Of a stretch of 64,000 nucleotides of DNA, positions 60,603-64,000 are shown one piece after another; within the stretch, counting starts at the first letter, position 1, and each line of letters begins with the position of its first letter. The position numbers were made by a program, and so were the translations under genes. Under the pieces are notes generated by a model, which ran no database searches, was not told where the DNA came from, and saw only the letters and a list, made by a program, of their open reading frames with translations. The DNA is from Terana coerulea (lineage: Eukaryota; Basidiomycota; Agaricomycetes; Polyporales; Phanerochaetaceae): assembly GCA_024811115.1 (NCBI GenBank), contig JAKOGH010000121.1, positions 124,001 to 188,000 on the forward strand, read 5' to 3'.

Positions 60603-62778
60603 ATGTCTAACGTACCTGCACCAGCGTACTCTGAGGCGGAGAAGGGGACCGTGGACATGCCCCGACAGATGGAGCATGCGTACCCCAAGGACGAGAAGAA
60701 GGAGTTGTATCCTGACGAGAAGAAGGGCGACATCGCTGTGTCGGCTTTCCCGGTCGCAGACATGAAGAAGGACGCCCCAGCAGCAGTGAACCGTCCTAAG
60801 CCGGCACCCAAGCCAAAGAAGAAGGTCTCTAAATGGATTGTTTGGCAGCTGTGGTTCAACACCTACAGGTAAGCGGGGTTTTCTCTCCTTTCTCTTTCGC
60901 TGTGCCTCAACCTCTACGTCACGCAGGAAACTGTTCACCATTACTTTCACTCTGAACATGATCGGTTTGGGATTGGCGGCATCCGGTCACTGGCCATACG
61001 CCCTGAAGTACAACGGTGCCATGGCCGTCGCGAACTTTAACTTTTCCATCTTGATGCGTAACGAGATCTTTGGTCGACTTCTGTACTTGTTCGTGAACAC
61101 CTGCTTCGCCAAAGTAAGTTGAAATTATGAATTCTGTCACTGTGATAATCTCATGTTCTGTCATTTCAGTGGACTCCTCTCAAGTTCCGTCTTGGTTGCA
61201 CGTCCGTCCTTCAGCATCTTGGAGGCATTCACTCTGGATGCGCCGTCTCTGGTATCGCCTGGCTCGTCCTGAAGGTCGTGATGGTCTTCAACCACCGCAG
61301 CATGGAGCACACCTCGGTCCTCACTCTCGGCGTTCTCACAAACATTGCGGTCTTCTTTACCGCCTGCTCCGCCGTCCCTTGGATCCGTAACACCCACCAC
61401 AAGTATGTTTCCCATGCTACCCTTGGCCGTGACACTTTGACTGACAGCGCCTTCAGCATTTTCGAGCGCCATCACCGGTTCATCGGCTGGACAGCCCTCT
61501 TCTTAACCTGTGAGAGTCCCATCTGTCACATCGATGGCGGGCGATGCTAACTAATCGGGGTGTAGGGGCTTTCACTATTGCAAATGACATCTGGGATGCC
61601 AACACCCAGTCATGGAACCTCAACGGCAAGCACCTCGTCAAGCAGCAAGATTTCTGGTACGTCATGGGCATGACCACCTTGTAAGTATCACTACGCACTC
61701 CACACGCATCCCGGAGACTCATTGGCACGCAGCATCGCCCTCCCGTGGATTTGCACGCGTGAGGTTCCCGTCGACATCGAGCTGGTGAGCTTGGCGTTAC
61801 CGCAGCCGATTGCTGTGTACTGAGCGGTTCATTTCGCCTAGCCGTCCCCGAAGGTTGCCATCCTCCGCTTCCGCCGCGGCATGCAGCAGGGCTTGCTCGG
61901 CCGCATCAGTCGCAGCGCTGTCAAGGAATACCACGCCTTTGGTATCATCTCGTGCGTATCTTCCGCTGACAGCTCCTCTGCGTTCATTAATCACTCCAAT
62001 CCGTAGTGAGGGCACGCACGCCAAGTACCACTACCTGATTTGTGGTGTCCAAGGTGACTTCACCCGCAGTCTCGTGAACGACCCTCCGAAGACCATCTGG
62101 ACCCGTGAGCTGAAGGTATGGTGTTTTTTCACCGCACCCCGCTTCGGCGCTCCATACTGACCCTGCCATCACAGTTCGCTGGAGTTTCGAACACGTCGAC
62201 ACTCTACAAGCGCGGTATTCGTATCTGCACCGGCACAGGTATTGGTGCGGCTCTCTCGACATGCATTCAATCTCCCTACTGGTGAGTCTCTCCACACGCC
62301 GACGGTATTCCGTTCTTACTAACCATTATCGTGTAGGTACCTCATCTGGATTGGTACGCGCTTCTCCGGCAGTCTGTTCGACGTGACACTGATAGGTGTT
62401 TCTTCGTAGGTTCCGACCAAGAGAAGACCTTCGGCCCCACGATTAGCGGTCTTATCCACCGGCACATTGAGCCGGAGCGTCTGCTTCTCTGGGACTCCAA
62501 GCTTCGCGGCGGTCGCCCAGACACGATGAAGATCCTCAAAGAGGTGTACGAGTCATGGCAAGCAGAAGGTACGTCTCTCTTCGCTGCTCGCCACCGTGCC
62601 AGACACTAACGATGCGTGCAGTCGTCTTCATTACCTCCAACTACATCGGCAACACTGAGATGATGCAGGTGCGTGCTTCTCGTGCCTGGGTGTTCCGCCG
62701 CGTAGCTAACAAAATAATTTCACTCAGGGGTGCAAGGAGGCGGGTATCCCTTGCTTCGGTACTTTGTGGGATTTCTAG
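60603..62778 (+). CDS. Multi-pass membrane protein, TmpA-like (putative flavoprotein oxidoreductase)
   Basis: Resembles the Aspergillus TmpA family of membrane oxidoreductase-like proteins implicated in a developmental signal; role here is inferred. A Lys/Glu/Pro-rich cytosolic N-terminus (MSNVPAPAYSEAEKGTVDMP) precedes at least six hydrophobic segments, e.g. ITFTLNMIGLGLAASG, GLVL-rich GIAWLVLKVVMVFNHRSMEH and TLGVLTNIAVFFTACSAVPW, with ERHHRFIGWTALFL. The soluble part reads HYLICGVQGDFTRSLVNDPP, IRICTGTGIGAALSTCIQSP and LIWIGSDQEKTFGPTISGLI. The terminus is EAGIPCFGTLWDF (stop 62776-62778), as in the family. Nine or so introns all keep frame. Confidence 0.8.
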
Positions 62779-63458
62779 GCCGCCCGATGCCGGCGTCGCT
62801 GTCGTTTCTCCGTTCCGTTTCGTCCACGGCGCATGTACCTCTATATTAGCCGAACACTCCTCGTAATGTTTATTTTGTTGGGCACGATTTTCACACTGCA
62901 CTGTAACATTCCATAGAATTAGACACCCATGCATGTATTTATTACACTGCGCATTTATTCCGCCGGCCCTATGCCTTCGGTCCGTGAGCCAAAGTACCTG
63001 GAAGGAGGCAGCTCTCCGAGCGCACGCGTCCGAGGGTCTGATCGCAGTAAGCTCCGGGAGCTAATGACCGCCCTCGAGTAAGGTTGACAATTGATATCCG
63101 GAGAACCCTGCAGATCGAGTGGGAGCCAGTGGGAGTTGGTGGGAGGAAGTACACCGGCATTCACACAGACTTCTCGACGACCTTACCCGGTCATCCAACT
63201 AGGGAAAGCACTTCGGGGAGTCTCACCGCCAAGCACAGTCCTCGAGATACGCACGAAAATAGAGGGGCCTGTCGCATGCAGTGACAGGTAATCGCAATTT
63301 GAGGAGCCCGAGTGGAATGTGGTGGTAAGGCTATTTGATAAAAGATATGGGGCTGCGGATACACGACTAACGGGCATAATTACTGTCCAGTGAGCTAGTG
63401 ATACAGTGCGACGACTTGCGAGATACACCAAGTAGACAACAGAGATCATGAGAAGAAG
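62779..63458. other. Convergent intergenic region
   Basis: No gene recognised; trailer of the TmpA-like gene (T-rich at 62865-62945). Confidence 0.45.
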
Positions 63459-64000
63459 TCATGAGTATGGCCGGGCGGGCAGAACATAGTCCTCGAGGAC
63501 CTTGCCATTCCTACCCATCCAGGGCCAGCGACGATTCGGGTTGACGGAAGTATTCGGACGCAGCGGCATGCCGCGCCGCGCGAGCTCGGTCACTATGCGT
63601 GCGACGTTGCGCGTGTCCTGCGAAAGTCAGCGCCAGCAATGGTCAGCGGAGGCTGCGGGCGGGAGAAGTCCATCACGAGCACGAGTGTACGCACATCTAT
63701 GCCACAGTGCTGGCGACCCTCGAACGCTCCGAGTCCAAGGACGTGGAGCTGCCTCGTTATGGGAAGAAACGCGCCTCTCGGTGAGTCGAATGGGCCCTAT
63801 GGAGATAGCAGAATCAATATGCAGCGCGTCATGCATGTGAGACGGGCTTACGGCTGGTTTGCGTTTGTGTTGGGAGTCGCTCCGCTCTTGGAATTTCGCC
63901 ACAACGCGACGGACGTCCATGAACTCTCCAGCCAGCCATGTGGGAAGAGGCATCTACACCATATGTCATGCTTTGTACACACAAAGTGTACGGTCGCGCG
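63459..64000 (-). CDS. ERI1-like 3'-5' exonuclease, C-terminal part (cut by window edge)
   Basis: DEDDh exonucleases of the ERI1 type trim RNA 3' ends (5.8S rRNA, histone mRNA, siRNA). The rest of the gene lies right of the window. Exon from 63953 after an acceptor GTGTAG: LPTWLAGEFMDVRRVVAKFQ. A second exon gives LHVLGLGAFEGRQHCGID, which holds the conserved histidine. The third gives DTRNVARIVTELARRGMPLR, then NPNRRWPWMGRNGK and the stop TGA at 63461-63459. GRQHCGIDD-RN-ARI is the typical last active-site segment (His plus the final Asp, split by an intron here). The family is inferred from this C-terminal part only. Confidence 0.72.

Overview
The window is nuclear DNA of a filamentous basidiomycete, most likely an Agaricomycete. 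Genes are packed and split by many short GT-AG introns (mostly 48-85 nt) with CTGAC/CTAAC branch sites, and the recognisable proteins are conserved fungal housekeeping genes. No tRNA, rRNA, CRISPR or viral gene was found.

Layout. 1-5.3 kb: 3' part of a ribosome-associated Hsp70 (Ssb type) and the AAA ATPase AFG2/DRG1. 5.5-7.3 kb: an MIT/coiled-coil gene resembling NRBF2/Atg38 on the minus strand. 7.5-18.2 kb: an island without a recognisable intact gene, made of tandem repeats, diverged duplications and many intron-like segments. 18.0-19.65 kb: a second, nearly identical but 3'-truncated copy of the NRBF2-like gene. 19.9-25.4 kb: a serine-rich unknown, TMA20, an SRR1-domain protein and an acidic unknown. 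26.1-38.3 kb: a compact run of cell-division and replication genes: CDC27/APC3, CCT1, SPC24, CAF-1 large subunit, RFC2, plus a small unknown. 38.3-41.1 kb: non-coding with hairpin repeats. 41.1-44.3 kb: an acidic unknown and an MDR oxidoreductase. 45.2-53.0 kb: exportin CRM1, MOG1 and NDC80. 53.7-55.7 kb: a secreted carboxylesterase. 55.7-60.6 kb: no gene recognised. 60.6-62.8 kb: a TmpA-like membrane protein. The right edge cuts an ERI1-like exonuclease.

How the genes relate. Two Ndc80-complex subunits (NDC80, SPC24), an APC/C subunit, the PCNA loader subunit RFC2 and the PCNA-linked histone chaperone CAF-1 lie within 27 kb, with two Ran-system transport genes (CRM1, MOG1). CAF-1 and RFC2 are divergent across a 178-bp promoter containing ACGCGT (an MluI cell-cycle box); the same hexamer lies just upstream of SPC24 and of the acidic gene at 42.5 kb.

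Caveat. Many otherwise well-preserved genes contain single-nucleotide frame breaks at positions where the protein clearly continues in a neighbouring frame. Because essential genes are affected, consensus errors are the likeliest cause, but this cannot be proved from the sequence alone. Exon limits were worked out by eye from splice motifs and frame continuity.
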